Shown one piece after another: positions 14,501-23,273 of a stretch of 34,067 nucleotides of DNA; within the stretch, counting starts at the first letter, position 1, and each line of letters opens with the position of its first letter. The position numbers and the translations under genes are program-made. The notes beneath the pieces are model-generated. The model searched no databases and was not told the origin of the DNA. It saw nothing but the letters and a program-made list of their open reading frames with translations. Source of the stretch: Acidobacteriaceae bacterium (GTDB lineage: Bacteria; Acidobacteriota; Terriglobia; Terriglobales; Acidobacteriaceae); contig DAHXOQ010000006.1 of the NCBI GenBank assembly GCA_027364815.1, positions 1-34,067 on the forward strand, given 5' to 3'.

Positions 14501-15253
14501 ATGAGTTTGAAATATGCACCTAACGTAGATCTTTCAACCCTCAGCATTCCCGATGCAGAAGAAATTATTGAAGACGCATTGAATGATGAGATTGCCAATA
14601 CAACAATTCCCGGACTTCAGCGCGCATTGCAGTTTCTGGCGCCGGCAGGTTACCAGGCGATCGTAGAGCTTTGCGGCGAGAATGGCCGCAGCAAGCGCAG
14701 GAACGCTTCTGCCAGCACTTGGTCTCCTGAAGAAGATGAGCTGCGTATATATTTTGAGCGTGAAGGCGGCGATGACGATGAGGATGCCGTTGATGCGCCC
14801 CGTCAGCGCGGGAATACCCGCGCGGCTGCGCGCCCCTTTGTAGCGCACGATAAGGATTTTGATGACGATGTGGATGACTCGCAACTGGCGGTGATTCCTG
14901 CGGATATGGACGTGCGCGTGAAGGAACTTTGCGCCGCGCTCGCTGAAGCCGAGCGTGGAGGCCACGCTTTCATCGCACTCAAGTGGTTCCGCGATTCCTT
15001 TCTCCCCCGCAAGGCATTCCGCTGGAATCAGCATCCTGATTCGCGCCAGGCCGTGCTCGCCGAGTGCATCCAGCGCGGTGTTGTGCTGACGAGCAAGATT
15101 CCCAATCCCAAAACTCCCGCTTATCCGACTACCACGATTCGTTTGAATCGCGCCGAAGCCGGATTACCTGAAGAAGCACAGCGCTTCCGTCCTGTTTCAG
15201 TCACGGGCGAATCGTTGAGCGATGAAATTGAGCAGGACAGGGGTGCAATGTGA
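14501..15253 (+). CDS. Unrecognised acidic protein, first gene of a PIN-domain operon
   Basis: The 250-residue protein starts MSLKYAPNVDLSTLSI, preceded by GGAGAG 5 bases upstream; the track start at 14480 is less well supported. Regions: a helical N-terminal part (IPDAEEIIEDALNDEIAN, IPGLQRALQFLAPAGYQAI), an acidic low-complexity middle (GGDDDEDAVDAP, DKDFDDDVDDSQ), and a C-terminal domain (about 145-235) with helix-strand pattern ending TTTIRLNRAE, resembling a winged helix or oligonucleotide-binding fold. Its last codon overlaps the GTG start of the PIN gene (ATGTGA), so the two are translationally coupled. It is larger than typical antitoxins, and no known antitoxin domain is evident. Confidence 0.75.
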   Translation: MSLKYAPNVDLSTLSIPDAEEIIEDALNDEIANTTIPGLQRALQFLAPAGYQAIVELCGENGRSKRRNASASTWSPEEDELRIYFEREGGDDDEDAVDAPRQRGNTRAAARPFVAHDKDFDDDVDDSQLAVIPADMDVRVKELCAALAEAERGGHAFIALKWFRDSFLPRKAFRWNQHPDSRQAVLAECIQRGVVLTSKIPNPKTPAYPTTTIRLNRAEAGLPEEAQRFRPVSVTGESLSDEIEQDRGAM

Positions 15254-15699
15254 GCTGCTACTTTCTTGAAACCACGGCCTTCGTCAGACTATTTGTACAG
15301 GAGACCGGAACTGACGAGCTCATTCGTTTAATGAGCAACACGGACGACAACGGAAAACTGATCTCAGCTGCGGCGCCTCTGGAGGTTTACGCGGCCCTAC
15401 GCCGCCGTGAGCGTGCCGGCGACATTCCTGCCCAGCAAGCCAATGAAGCACTTGATATTCTGCGTCTTGAAGCGGCCCGTATGGTCCAGCAGCCGCTGAA
15501 TCCAGCCGTCCTTGAAGCCGCGCGCCAATTGATCGACCGCCAGCCGAACCTGCGCACCTCAGAAGCGTTGCAGTTGGCAGCAGCATTGGCAGCGCGCGAT
15601 ATGTTCAACGGCATGGAAATTACCTTTGTGTCGACGGATGCGAAGCTGCTAGCCGCAGCCGAGAGTGAAGGTTTCCCAACGTTGAATCCGGCCAAGTAA
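15250..15699 (+). CDS. PIN-domain protein (VapC-like)
   Basis: The 149-residue protein has the PIN fold with four acidic positions: YFLETTAFVRLF (Glu at the usual first Asp), PLEVYAALRRRE (Glu), SEALQLAAAL (Glu where Asp is usual) and VSTDAKLLAAAESEGF (Asp). The last segment, with NP at the end, is typical of the family. PIN proteins are Mg-dependent RNases; most VapC toxins cleave tRNA or rRNA. Two Asp-to-Glu replacements may lower or change activity. The GTG start overlaps the upstream stop by 4 bases, and a strong terminator follows. An operon partner normally acts as antitoxin; here it is the unusual 250-aa protein. Confidence 0.85.
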   Translation: MSCYFLETTAFVRLFVQETGTDELIRLMSNTDDNGKLISAAAPLEVYAALRRRERAGDIPAQQANEALDILRLEAARMVQQPLNPAVLEAARQLIDRQPNLRTSEALQLAAALAARDMFNGMEITFVSTDAKLLAAAESEGFPTLNPAK

Positions 15700-15725
15700 T
15701 TTGTGAAAAGTACGAATAAAACAAG

Positions 15726-15755
15726 GGAGCGCAGAATATTTTCTGCGCTCCTTTT
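15726..15755 (+). terminator. Rho-independent terminator after the PIN operon
   Basis: A perfect 11-bp stem, GGAGCGCAGAA and TTCTGCGCTCC, with TATT loop and TTTT. It lies 27 bp after the PIN stop and could also serve the convergent TM2 gene. Confidence 0.9.
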
Positions 15756-15787
15756 AGTTTGTGCTGCTAAATTATGTGTTCTGCAAT

Positions 15788-16234
15788 TTACCCATTCAAC
15801 TGCGCGCCGCAACCTGCGCAGAAGCGCGAGCCGGCGGGATTGATGCGCTGGCAGCGTGGGCAACCGGCGAGCGTGTTCGCTTCAGCTGCACCGGGCATAT
15901 TGACGGTTACGTTCACGGGCTGAACCCAGGTTGGCATACTGATTCCAAGCGCGGCGGCGATGGCTGCAGCTTGTATCGCGTTGAACTCACGCACGCGACC
16001 CGGCATGAAGAAGCACTCGACGAAAGCGATGATCCAGACAATTGGCGTCCAGAAGAAGCAGAGATAGAGAATGCCGAGCCCGGTGCGGCGAAGATAAAAA
16101 TGATGCGCGCCAAAGCCGCCCAGGAAAAGCGCAAGAAGAATGCCGACGACCTCGTCGCGGCGAACCGCCTCGTACTGCTGATAGAAGAGCGTCTGCGTAT
16201 TCATGGGAGGCGCGTTGTAATAAGTAGTGCTCAT
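15788..16234 (-). CDS. TM2-domain membrane protein with C-terminal zinc ribbon
   Basis: The 148-residue protein has a short polar N-terminus, then the TM2 domain: VVGILLALFLGGFGAHHFYL, a turn and LGILYLCFFWTPIVWIIAF. GGFGAHHFYLRRTGLGI is the conserved TM2 core. A linker with Asn and Pro leads to a C-terminal zinc ribbon with CPRCQRI and CAGCG. Proteins of this kind are common in bacteria with no settled function. A 9-bp inverted repeat, TCACACACA and TGTGTGTGA (16247-16314), lies upstream and may be a leader structure or operator. Confidence 0.88.
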   Translation of the reverse strand: MSTTYYNAPPMNTQTLFYQQYEAVRRDEVVGILLALFLGGFGAHHFYLRRTGLGILYLCFFWTPIVWIIAFVECFFMPGRVREFNAIQAAAIAAALGISMPTWVQPVNVTVNMPGAAEANTLAGCPRCQRINPAGSRFCAGCGAQLNG

Positions 16235-16246
16235 TGGATTAACTCC

Positions 16247-16314
16247 TCACACACAGTTACGCAAAGTAGGGGGGATTGGTTCCCGAGTCCATAAAAGGCT
16301 GCGATTGTGTGTGA
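16247..16314. repeat. Distant inverted repeat upstream of the TM2 gene
   Basis: Perfect 9-bp arms TCACACACA and TGTGTGTGA separated by about 50 bases, in the leader of the minus-strand TM2 gene. Possible operator or leader fold; weak on its own. Confidence 0.3.
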
Positions 16315-16333
16315 ATTGTAACTTAGAAAAATT

Positions 16334-17410
16334 CTACTCGCCGCGTGTTGGGGGTTCAATGGAGGCGGATTCGCTCTTCACCGGGCGGCGGCGTGCGCGT
16401 GGCCTGGGCTGCGCTTGCGGCAGTGGTTCGTAAGTGTCGTAGACCGTGATGTGGAAGCAGGCTTGCTTGAACTCTTCTTCCACGTCGATCTGGCCTGCAT
16501 CCTGCAGTGGCAGCAGCCAGCGGCGCATCCAGGCAATCTCTTTTTTGCTCATCTTTGCTTTGGCAATGTCGATGCTCCCGCCGGTCAGATGCGGGCTGGC
16601 GACATCACCCTCGGCGGGCGCGGCGTTGCCGTTGACTCCGATCAATTTCCGCTGGTATTCAACCGTGCGCACAGCCGAAGTGACCATCAGCGGCGACTTG
16701 AACTCAGTTGCGTGAGCGTGCGCAAGATCAGTGAGAAAGTTGGCGGTCCACGGCCGGCAGTAGCGGCGATTCTCCGGCAGGCTGCCGTTGATTGCGAGTG
16801 AAACATTGGTGGGCACGGGTATGAGCAGACCCTCGGCAATGCGGTCGTTCAAGTCGTCTTCGTCGAGGATGCGCTCCAGGCCTTCGTCGTCAGAGCGGGT
16901 GTTCTGCCGCAGCAGCGATTCGTGCGAACCGCGCAGAGGGCTGGGCATGGCTTCAGCTAGTTCAAAGCGACGAGTGGGCGCGGCTGGCGCTTCAATGACG
17001 CCGCTGCGTTCTTCCGTCTCAGTCTCAATGCGTGCGCGCCGCCGGGCTTGCAGGTTGACCTCGCGCAGACGGGCGAGCCGGCGCTCAGCTGCAGTGGTGC
17101 GATGATGGGGGCCGGTGTGCAGGACAGCCGATGTAGCGTGCGCGGAGTTGCGCGCTCCCGTGGTTGATCTCTTCGTTCCTGTTGCGCTTCTGCTCTGTGC
17201 TGTCGAGCGAGCTGTGTGGCTTGCTGCGTGCGCATTTTTTTTGTTCGCTGCAGCGGAGGCAGATTTGTGCTGTGCCGGCGCATGTGACTTTTGATTTGAT
17301 TTTGAGCTTAATTTTGAGCTGGATTTTGAGACAGTAGAGGAGGATGTCGCGCTGGCCGTAGCCAAACACAACAGCATTACCGTGCACATCGCGAAAGCAA
17401 CGCGGCGCAT
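16334..17410 (-). CDS. Secreted DUF5715/M15-like peptidase-related protein
   Basis: About 358 residues. The start MRRVAFAMCTVMLLCLATASA is a signal peptide; an in-frame ATG at 17461 would add 17 residues. A Ser/Lys/Ala/His-rich low-complexity linker follows (to about residue 110). The C-terminal domain, about 140 residues, has ENRRYCRPW, SAVRTVEYQRKL, SPHLTGGSIDIAK and CFHITVYD. The first His and Asp of HxxxxxxD and the last His match the zinc-ligand pattern of LAS/M15-type D-Ala-D-Ala peptidases. The family I would assign is DUF5715. The role is probably cell-wall related and periplasmic. It lies downstream of the kinase and on the same strand. Confidence 0.75.
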   Translation of the reverse strand: MRRVAFAMCTVMLLCLATASATSSSTVSKSSSKLSSKSNQKSHAPAQHKSASAAANKKNAHAASHTARSTAQSRSATGTKRSTTGARNSAHATSAVLHTGPHHRTTAAERRLARLREVNLQARRRARIETETEERSGVIEAPAAPTRRFELAEAMPSPLRGSHESLLRQNTRSDDEGLERILDEDDLNDRIAEGLLIPVPTNVSLAINGSLPENRRYCRPWTANFLTDLAHAHATEFKSPLMVTSAVRTVEYQRKLIGVNGNAAPAEGDVASPHLTGGSIDIAKAKMSKKEIAWMRRWLLPLQDAGQIDVEEEFKQACFHITVYDTYEPLPQAQPRPRARRRPVKSESASIEPPTRGE

Positions 17411-17689
17411 AGGCAAAGTTCGAAGGATCCAGAGCACTTTCAGTGTAGCGCGTCCGCGCATGAGATTCGAGTACCTTCCCGTATGCCGCTTTGTCTGATA
17501 ACAAGGGATAGTTCTCAGTTTGTAAACGGAGAAGCGGAGACAAATATGCTGCGCACTCCGCAATTGGAGCTGTTTCTATAAACACGTGCCTAACACTGAA
17601 GTTGCTTTAATTGTGCCTGGCGAGGACGTGCATAATGGACATTTCATAGATGGAGTTTGTAGAAACCAGAAATAACCGAGAACTGAGAA

Positions 17690-18667
17690 CTATCTTTTAG
17701 CGAGGAAGAACATTAATGCAAAGAGAATGAATGGGATGGCGACGATTGCCGCGTAGAAGGCCAAACGGCGGGCGAGCGGCGAGCGGCGGCGCACTGGTGC
17801 GCGCGTAGCGCGGTCTTCGGCGCCGCCGATTTGGTCCTGATGCGTGAGGTCCCAGAGCATCTCGTGTGCGGTTGCGTAGCGATGGCGCGGATCACGTTCC
17901 AGCGCGCGATAGAGTACCTCTTCAAGCTGCGGGCTGATCTCGGGATTCAATTGTCGCGGCGGTGTCGGGTCATTGAGTACTCGATCATTCATCACAGTGA
18001 AGGGATTGGGGCCGGTGAAGGGCACCTGCCCGGTGAGCATCTCGTAAAAAATAATGCCGAGCGAATAAATGTCGCTGCGTGGGTCGCCGCGCTTGCCTTT
18101 TACCTGCTCGGGGCTGATGTAGTCAGGCGTGCCGAGTGTGTTTGAGAGATGCGTGAAGGTCAGCCGGTGCGCATCTTCCTTCATTGCGATGCCGAAGTCG
18201 ATGAGCTTGACGTTGTCATTCGCGCCGATCATGACGTTCTCGGGTTTCAGGTCGCGATGCACCACGCCATGCTTGTGCAGATAATCGAGCGCGTCGGCGA
18301 TTTGCAGGGCGATGTTCGTCGCGCGGTCAATCGGCAGCTTGCCATGTTCTTTCAAAAGATCACGCAACAGGCAGCCATCGATCCACTCCATCGCCATGTA
18401 AACGCGCGAGCGGCCTTCGGAAGGAAAAACTTTGACGACGCCGGGATGGTCCATCTGCTGGCCGATTGTCTCTTCGCGATGGAAACGGTCATAGAGGACC
18501 GGGTCGGCTTCCATCTCCGGATGCGGAATTTTGATGGCGACAGTTTCGCCCGTATCCAGAAACGTCGCACGATAGAGCGTAGACATGCCGCTGCGCGCAA
18601 CCGTGGAGTCGATGCGGTAGTGGTCGAGTGTATCGCCGGTGTCGAGGGTGCGCATTGATTTAGCCAA
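17690..18667 (-). CDS. Membrane-tethered Ser/Thr protein kinase
   Basis: The 325-residue protein is a bacterial Hanks-type kinase. AIKI contains the ATP-anchoring Lys46, HRDLKPEN (137-144) and DFG (157-159) are intact, and SPEQ is the APE-like motif. The C-terminus has one membrane helix (about 300-322) and a very short tail, so there is no PASTA or sensor domain. The glycine loop is degenerate: ARSGMSTLY against the usual GRGGMGTVY, losing two of three glycines. The preceding gene encodes a PP2C phosphatase, which normally opposes such kinases. AGTTCTCAGTT (complement) overlaps its stop. Confidence 0.92.
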   Translation of the reverse strand: MAKSMRTLDTGDTLDHYRIDSTVARSGMSTLYRATFLDTGETVAIKIPHPEMEADPVLYDRFHREETIGQQMDHPGVVKVFPSEGRSRVYMAMEWIDGCLLRDLLKEHGKLPIDRATNIALQIADALDYLHKHGVVHRDLKPENVMIGANDNVKLIDFGIAMKEDAHRLTFTHLSNTLGTPDYISPEQVKGKRGDPRSDIYSLGIIFYEMLTGQVPFTGPNPFTVMNDRVLNDPTPPRQLNPEISPQLEEVLYRALERDPRHRYATAHEMLWDLTHQDQIGGAEDRATRAPVRRRSPLARRLAFYAAIVAIPFILFALMFFLAKR

Positions 18668-18730
18668 GATTATTCTTTCACGGGTTGCGTAAAGAAAAAA
18701 TCAGGGAAGCTGATTAGCCAATATGCGCTC

Positions 18731-19546
18731 TCAGCCATTGATTCCCGGCAATCGGTAAGGCCGTCCCCGATAAAGCCCGATGCGCTCAATTTTTTTGACG
18801 CGCGCCAAGATTACGGTTGCGTTGTCAGAGCCATCGGCTGCTGTTGCCTCATCCGTTAGTTGCAGTGCAATCTCGGCAAGCGGCTTGTTTTGCGCGCAGA
18901 TGATTGCAATACGCCTCTCGGAGAGTGCGCCGTGAAGGCCGTCAGAACAAAGCAGTAAAACGTCGCCGGGTTCGACCGGAGTGCTGATGAGATCGGGGGC
19001 GACAAAAATCTCAAGGCCGAGTGAGCGGGTGAGAGCATGCTTATTGACTTCGCCGATTTCTCCAAATTGGGCAAGCAGCGCCTGGTCGTTCTGCACATTG
19101 TGGTCGCGCGTAAGCTGGAGCGCATCAGGAAATGGTTTGGCGGGACGGATGCGGTAACAGCGCGAATCGCCGACATGCGCGACGTGCGCGTGGTCGTAGC
19201 GCAAAGCGCAGGCCACAATCGTGGTGGCCATCGATTGACCCGTCCCCTTTTGCTCTTCAGAGCGGGCGACGATGCGCTCGTTAGCGGTGCGGATCAACTC
19301 GGCGAGAAGGGTTGCCGGCGGAGTATCTGCGGCAGCTTCAGGAAATCCAGCGGTCATAGTTTCGATTGCAATCGCTGATGCAACTTCGCCGAAGTCGTGG
19401 CCGCCAACGCCATCAGCCAGCGCGAGCAACCAGCCATGCGAGCGTTTCAATGCGCGCGTCTCTGGAGTCCAACTGCCGAAGGCATCTTCATTGTGGTCGC
19501 GGATACGGCCCACGTTCGTCGAGTGCGCAAGTTCAACTTCCATCAT
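18731..19546 (-). CDS. PP2C-family Ser/Thr phosphatase
   Basis: The 271-residue protein contains the PP2C motifs in order: GRIRDHNEDAFG, LALADGVGGHDFGEVAS, HVGDSRCYRIR, LTRDHN, LLLCSDGLHGAL and SDNATVILARV. The Asp residues of the two-metal site are all present. Such phosphatases dephosphorylate Ser/Thr proteins, including partner kinases. It is 63 bp upstream of the kinase and co-directional, so the two likely form a signalling operon. Confidence 0.93.
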   Translation of the reverse strand: MMEVELAHSTNVGRIRDHNEDAFGSWTPETRALKRSHGWLLALADGVGGHDFGEVASAIAIETMTAGFPEAAADTPPATLLAELIRTANERIVARSEEQKGTGQSMATTIVACALRYDHAHVAHVGDSRCYRIRPAKPFPDALQLTRDHNVQNDQALLAQFGEIGEVNKHALTRSLGLEIFVAPDLISTPVEPGDVLLLCSDGLHGALSERRIAIICAQNKPLAEIALQLTDEATAADGSDNATVILARVKKIERIGLYRGRPYRLPGING

Positions 19547-19605
19547 GGCGGTTGTATCCTGCTTTAATCATCGCTGATAGCGGAGTAGAAAACAAAATTG
19601 AAGAG

Positions 19606-19640
19606 ATAAAAAAAGTAGGAGAGCTTTTTGAAGGCTCTCC
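19606..19640 (-). terminator. Terminator after the APC permease gene
   Basis: On the minus strand, GGAGAGC and GCTCTCC form a 7-bp stem, then TACTTTTTTTATC follows. It is about 50 bp past the permease stop. Confidence 0.8.
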
Positions 19641-19690
19641 TTCGTTCTGAAAAAATTACAGTTTTAGGAGACCGTATGAGGATGCGAAGC

Positions 19691-21481
19691 TCATGCGGAC
19701 TTTGTTGCCAGCAGGGACTTGCCCTTTTTCTTGCTGGAAGAGACGAAGTAAATGCCGCCATAGAGGCCCCATGCGCCGGCGATGCCGAGTGCGAGGAAGG
19801 GCTCCTTCCAGGTTCCGATTCCGATGAAGGGCAGAACCAGGTAGGCGATCATGCAGGCGACGTTGGCCAGCAGCCCGAAGACAGGAATGGCGACGTGGAA
19901 GATGAAGTTGTGTTTCGGATGCTTCCAGTAAGCGACGATGCAGAGAGCGCAACTGAGCGCATACAGAATAAAAGTTCCGAAGTTTGAAGTCAGCGTAATC
20001 GCGAGTAGCGAGTTGGGCATCGCGGCCATCGCGTCATGCGAAGTGTAACCGAAGCTTGAGAAGATCCCCGGCGGCAGAGCTTTGATGGCAACGTCAGTCG
20101 GAGCGCCACCATCGCCGAAGGGCATGATGACCGCAACGCAACCGACGATTGCAGAGATAATAGCCAGCGTCCAGATTGCGCGGTGCGGCGTAAAGTTTTT
20201 TGAGTGCAGCAGGCCGAAGTGCTCCGGCGCTTCGTCGTCCTTGCCCATCGAGTAGGTCACGCGCGCCGCCGTGTTCATGCAGCTCAGGGTGGTTCCAATC
20301 AGCGCGAGGAAGACCGTGAAGGCCTCGGCGAGCATGAAGATGCGGCCATTGCCGGGACCAAAGAGCGCGTCGCCAACAATGACCATCATGTCTCCGATGG
20401 GCGCAGCAGAGCCTTGTGCGCTGACCATTGAATAACCCGAGTTCAGAAAGTAGTTGGCCGCGAAATATTCAAAGAGATAGAAGACGACTCCCTGTATGAG
20501 CAGCGAGAGAATCACGGCGATGGGAATATGGCTGGCTTTTTTGGCCTCGTTGCCCATCGTAGTCACGGATTCAAAACCCACCAAGATCAAAATCGCAACA
20601 GTGGCCTGCAGCAGCACCCACGACCAGTTGTGCGGACTGATGACCGAGATTTTGTTCGGATGCGTCAGGAAGTTTCCGCTCGCATCCGAGTTGGGGTAAC
20701 TGATCTTGAAGGGCACAGGCTTGCCGGCTGAATCAAGCTTGGGCAGCGGAACGCCGTTTGCGTCGCGCAGCACCGTGTCAGTCGAGACACCGTTGACCAC
20801 ATCCGTTTTCACCTGGAACTCGTATTTGTAGGCCTCGCCGCTGGTCGAATCGAACTGCCATGCTTCAGAACCCGGAGGATGGCTGAGGCGATAGTTGAGC
20901 GCGATGACGGAGAAGATCAAGAGCGCTGCAATCTGAATAATATTGATGACGAGGTTGACGTTCGTCGAACTGGAAACACCGCGATAGCCGATGTACGCAA
21001 CAACAAATGAAAAAATAACCGCCGCGCTCATCATGAAGAGGGGCCCGGGATTGGACGCGCTGATGAAGTTCGGCCAGATGGTGCCAGTGACATAGCCGAT
21101 CAAGATTCCCATTGTCCCGACCATCACGCCGGGGTAGATCCAGTAATAAAGGTGCGAACCCCATCCAACGATGAACTTAGAGAGCCGCGCATATTTGAAA
21201 ACTTTGTCGCGCGAGAGGAAAGCCTGCTCGGCAAAATAATAAGACGAGCCGGTGCCGGGGTAGAGCTTGGCCATCTCGGCGTAACAAACCGCAGTGGCCA
21301 GGCAGAGCAGCAGCGCGGCGATAATGCCCCACCACATGCTGGGCCCGGATACTCCGGTAGTCGCCTGAATATAAAACGTGAGCCAGAGGAAGGCGCCGGG
21401 GGCGATGCGCGCCATTGCGTTGCTTGTCAGCCCGGTAAGGCCTAATGTGCGTTTCATTTCGCCGGATGGTTGTTCTGCCAT
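19691..21481 (-). CDS. APC-superfamily amino acid permease
   Basis: The 596-residue protein has about 12 membrane helices. It starts LGLTGLTSNAMARIAPGAFLW, the N-terminal segment of amino acid/polyamine transporters, then has PGTGSSYYFAEQAF and the long repeat of hydrophobic helices. A polar extracytoplasmic insertion of roughly 90 residues (YRLSHPPGSEAWQFDSTSGE to about VISPHNW) lies between two central helices and is unusual. The C-terminus ends in a short basic tail. Substrate is not readable. AAAGGAG precedes the ATG by 8 bases. Confidence 0.9.
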   Translation of the reverse strand: MAEQPSGEMKRTLGLTGLTSNAMARIAPGAFLWLTFYIQATTGVSGPSMWWGIIAALLLCLATAVCYAEMAKLYPGTGSSYYFAEQAFLSRDKVFKYARLSKFIVGWGSHLYYWIYPGVMVGTMGILIGYVTGTIWPNFISASNPGPLFMMSAAVIFSFVVAYIGYRGVSSSTNVNLVINIIQIAALLIFSVIALNYRLSHPPGSEAWQFDSTSGEAYKYEFQVKTDVVNGVSTDTVLRDANGVPLPKLDSAGKPVPFKISYPNSDASGNFLTHPNKISVISPHNWSWVLLQATVAILILVGFESVTTMGNEAKKASHIPIAVILSLLIQGVVFYLFEYFAANYFLNSGYSMVSAQGSAAPIGDMMVIVGDALFGPGNGRIFMLAEAFTVFLALIGTTLSCMNTAARVTYSMGKDDEAPEHFGLLHSKNFTPHRAIWTLAIISAIVGCVAVIMPFGDGGAPTDVAIKALPPGIFSSFGYTSHDAMAAMPNSLLAITLTSNFGTFILYALSCALCIVAYWKHPKHNFIFHVAIPVFGLLANVACMIAYLVLPFIGIGTWKEPFLALGIAGAWGLYGGIYFVSSSKKKGKSLLATKSA

Positions 21482-21920
21482 GGTCAGACTCCTTTATGTT
21501 GATTTCAAAATTTGCTGCAACTTTGAATTGACGTTTGCCGGCAAATTCTCAGTGATTCAGATGAGCTTCGACTGCGCAATCGGAGAGGGTATTCTCTGAA
21601 GGCAGTTGATTATTTTCTGTTCAACAAAATGCTTTCGAAATGAAAGCGAAAAAGGAAAATGCCGGTCTGCGGTGCGACTCTCCGGTCAAATGAAGGAAGC
21701 CCGGCCCGCGTCAAAGACACGAGGGACACTCCACAAATCGGATGCTGTTCTTATTGTTTTACCGATATTTGTTGCCGATGGCATAAGTAGTCCATAAAAT
21801 TTAGAACAAGGATTCATAAGGCCTTATGCGGTGAAGTTGCGATCTGCACGATTTTGTGTGCTTGTTGGGGCATCGTTCGTGTAGGTTTGTAAACAATCAT
21901 CAAGGCGATTTCAAGTGAAG
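21482..21920. other. Divergent intergenic region of about 440 bp
   Basis: Lies between the minus-strand permease and the plus-strand esterase and must hold both promoters. No ORF in it looks real. A small palindrome, GCTTTCGAAATGAAAGC, at about 21630-21646 could be an operator. Confidence 0.4.
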
Positions 21921-23132
21921 ATGAAGTTTCGCACTCCTATTCCGGCGAGCGGTGCACTGCACTCATGGATCTCACTCGCTCTCTGTCTGATCTTCGCGCT
22001 CTTCGTTATCTCACCTGCCCACGCCAGCAAAACATCGCAAAAAAAAATCAAAAACTTGCCTCCGCAAGAGACGGGTTTCCTCAACCGCTCCCTCATGCTC
22101 CACGGAGTCATTTACAAATACCAGGTCTATCTCCCTGCCGAGTGGAAGCGCGATGACGGCAAGCAGTGGCCCATCATTCTCTTTCTCCACGGGCGTGGCG
22201 AACGCGGCTCTGAGGGGATGTGGCAAACACAAATTGGCCTGCCCATGGCGGTTCGCGACCATCCGGAACGCTGGCCCTTCATTATCGTCATGCCGCAATG
22301 CCCGCTCAATCGCTACTGGACCGATCTTGAAGCGCTCACCATCGCCATGGTGGCTCTCGATCAGGAGACAGCCGAGTTCCACGCCGATCTGGACCACACT
22401 TATCTCACTGGACTCTCACTCGGTGGTTACGGCGCATGGGAGCTGGCACGCTCACATCCGCAACGCTGGGCAGCCGTGGCAATTCTGGCCGGCGGTATCT
22501 TCTGGAGCTACGAGCCTGAGCGCTGGAAGCAGCAAACCACTCTGCCGCAGGAGTATGCTCGCGCCGTCGGCAAGCTCCCCATCTGGCTCTTCCACGGCAC
22601 TGACGATTCAACCGTCCTACCCAAGCAAAGCGAGCTGATGTTTGAAGCCGTCAAGAACGCCGGTGGCCATATTCGCCTCTGGGAGTACCAGGGCCTCAAG
22701 CACGATTGCTGGACCCGCGCCTACCACGCACCCGAGCTCCCCCGCTGGCTCCTTGAACATCGCGGCGGAAAAACACCCATACCTGTGCACATGGCCGCCA
22801 ATGAGCGCTTGCTGATACCACTGCACCCGCCGGAGATCAAGCTGCCCATTCAACTTCTGGATACCTTTGTCGGCGAGTATACGGAGGGCGGCAGCGAGTT
22901 GCCTTTGGTCATCTATCGCCAGGGCGACCAACTTTTCCAGAAGACGCCTCAAGGGGTGGTTACAGCATTAGCGGCAGAATCCACGTCGGTTTTCTTCTTC
23001 CTGAACGCAGGCCAGACACGCATTATTTTTGAGCACGATGCAGAGGGCAAAGTCAGCGGCTTCCTCTATCATGATGACCGCAGCGAAGGCCATTGGGAAC
23101 TAGTGAAGCCCACCGCGCGTAGTGTTAATTGA
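21921..23132 (+). CDS. Exported serine esterase/peptidase (alpha/beta hydrolase)
   Basis: The 403-residue protein has a signal peptide ending near AHASK. The hydrolase domain has FLHGRGERGSEG (oxyanion region), the nucleophile GLSLGGYG, Asp in HGTDDSTV and His in GLKHDCWT, which form a complete catalytic triad. It resembles phospholipase/carboxylesterase and LpqC/COG4099-type predicted peptidases. The C-terminal 90 residues (VGEYTEGGSEL... to the end) look like a DUF3471-type beta domain often found after beta-lactamase-like proteins. Start at ATG 21921; the track start two codons earlier is a GTG. It is transcribed away from the permease. Confidence 0.87.
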   Translation: MKFRTPIPASGALHSWISLALCLIFALFVISPAHASKTSQKKIKNLPPQETGFLNRSLMLHGVIYKYQVYLPAEWKRDDGKQWPIILFLHGRGERGSEGMWQTQIGLPMAVRDHPERWPFIIVMPQCPLNRYWTDLEALTIAMVALDQETAEFHADLDHTYLTGLSLGGYGAWELARSHPQRWAAVAILAGGIFWSYEPERWKQQTTLPQEYARAVGKLPIWLFHGTDDSTVLPKQSELMFEAVKNAGGHIRLWEYQGLKHDCWTRAYHAPELPRWLLEHRGGKTPIPVHMAANERLLIPLHPPEIKLPIQLLDTFVGEYTEGGSELPLVIYRQGDQLFQKTPQGVVTALAAESTSVFFFLNAGQTRIIFEHDAEGKVSGFLYHDDRSEGHWELVKPTARSVN

Positions 23133-23186
23133 GGCTTCTGAGGGGTTGATTCCACCACTGAAATGAAAACTTACGGAGGGTGCAGC

Positions 23187-23238
23187 AGCCTTAAGGCTAC
23201 TGAATTCAATCCCTGAATGACCCGGCCTTCAGGCCCGG
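23187..23238. repeat. Pair of small palindromes after the esterase
   Basis: AGCCTTAAGGCT is a perfect 12-base palindrome, and about 25 bases later CCGGCCTTCAGGCCCGG has a GGCCT/AGGCC core. Together they resemble a REP-like intergenic element. Confidence 0.45.
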
Positions 23239-23273
23239 TTTACCTCTGAAGCCGGCAACAAGGAGATTCAATT

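Noticed and set aside
21482-21920. Possible riboswitch upstream of the permease
   Set aside because: No recognisable conserved riboswitch core was found on either strand; only a ribosome site and promoter-like spacing.
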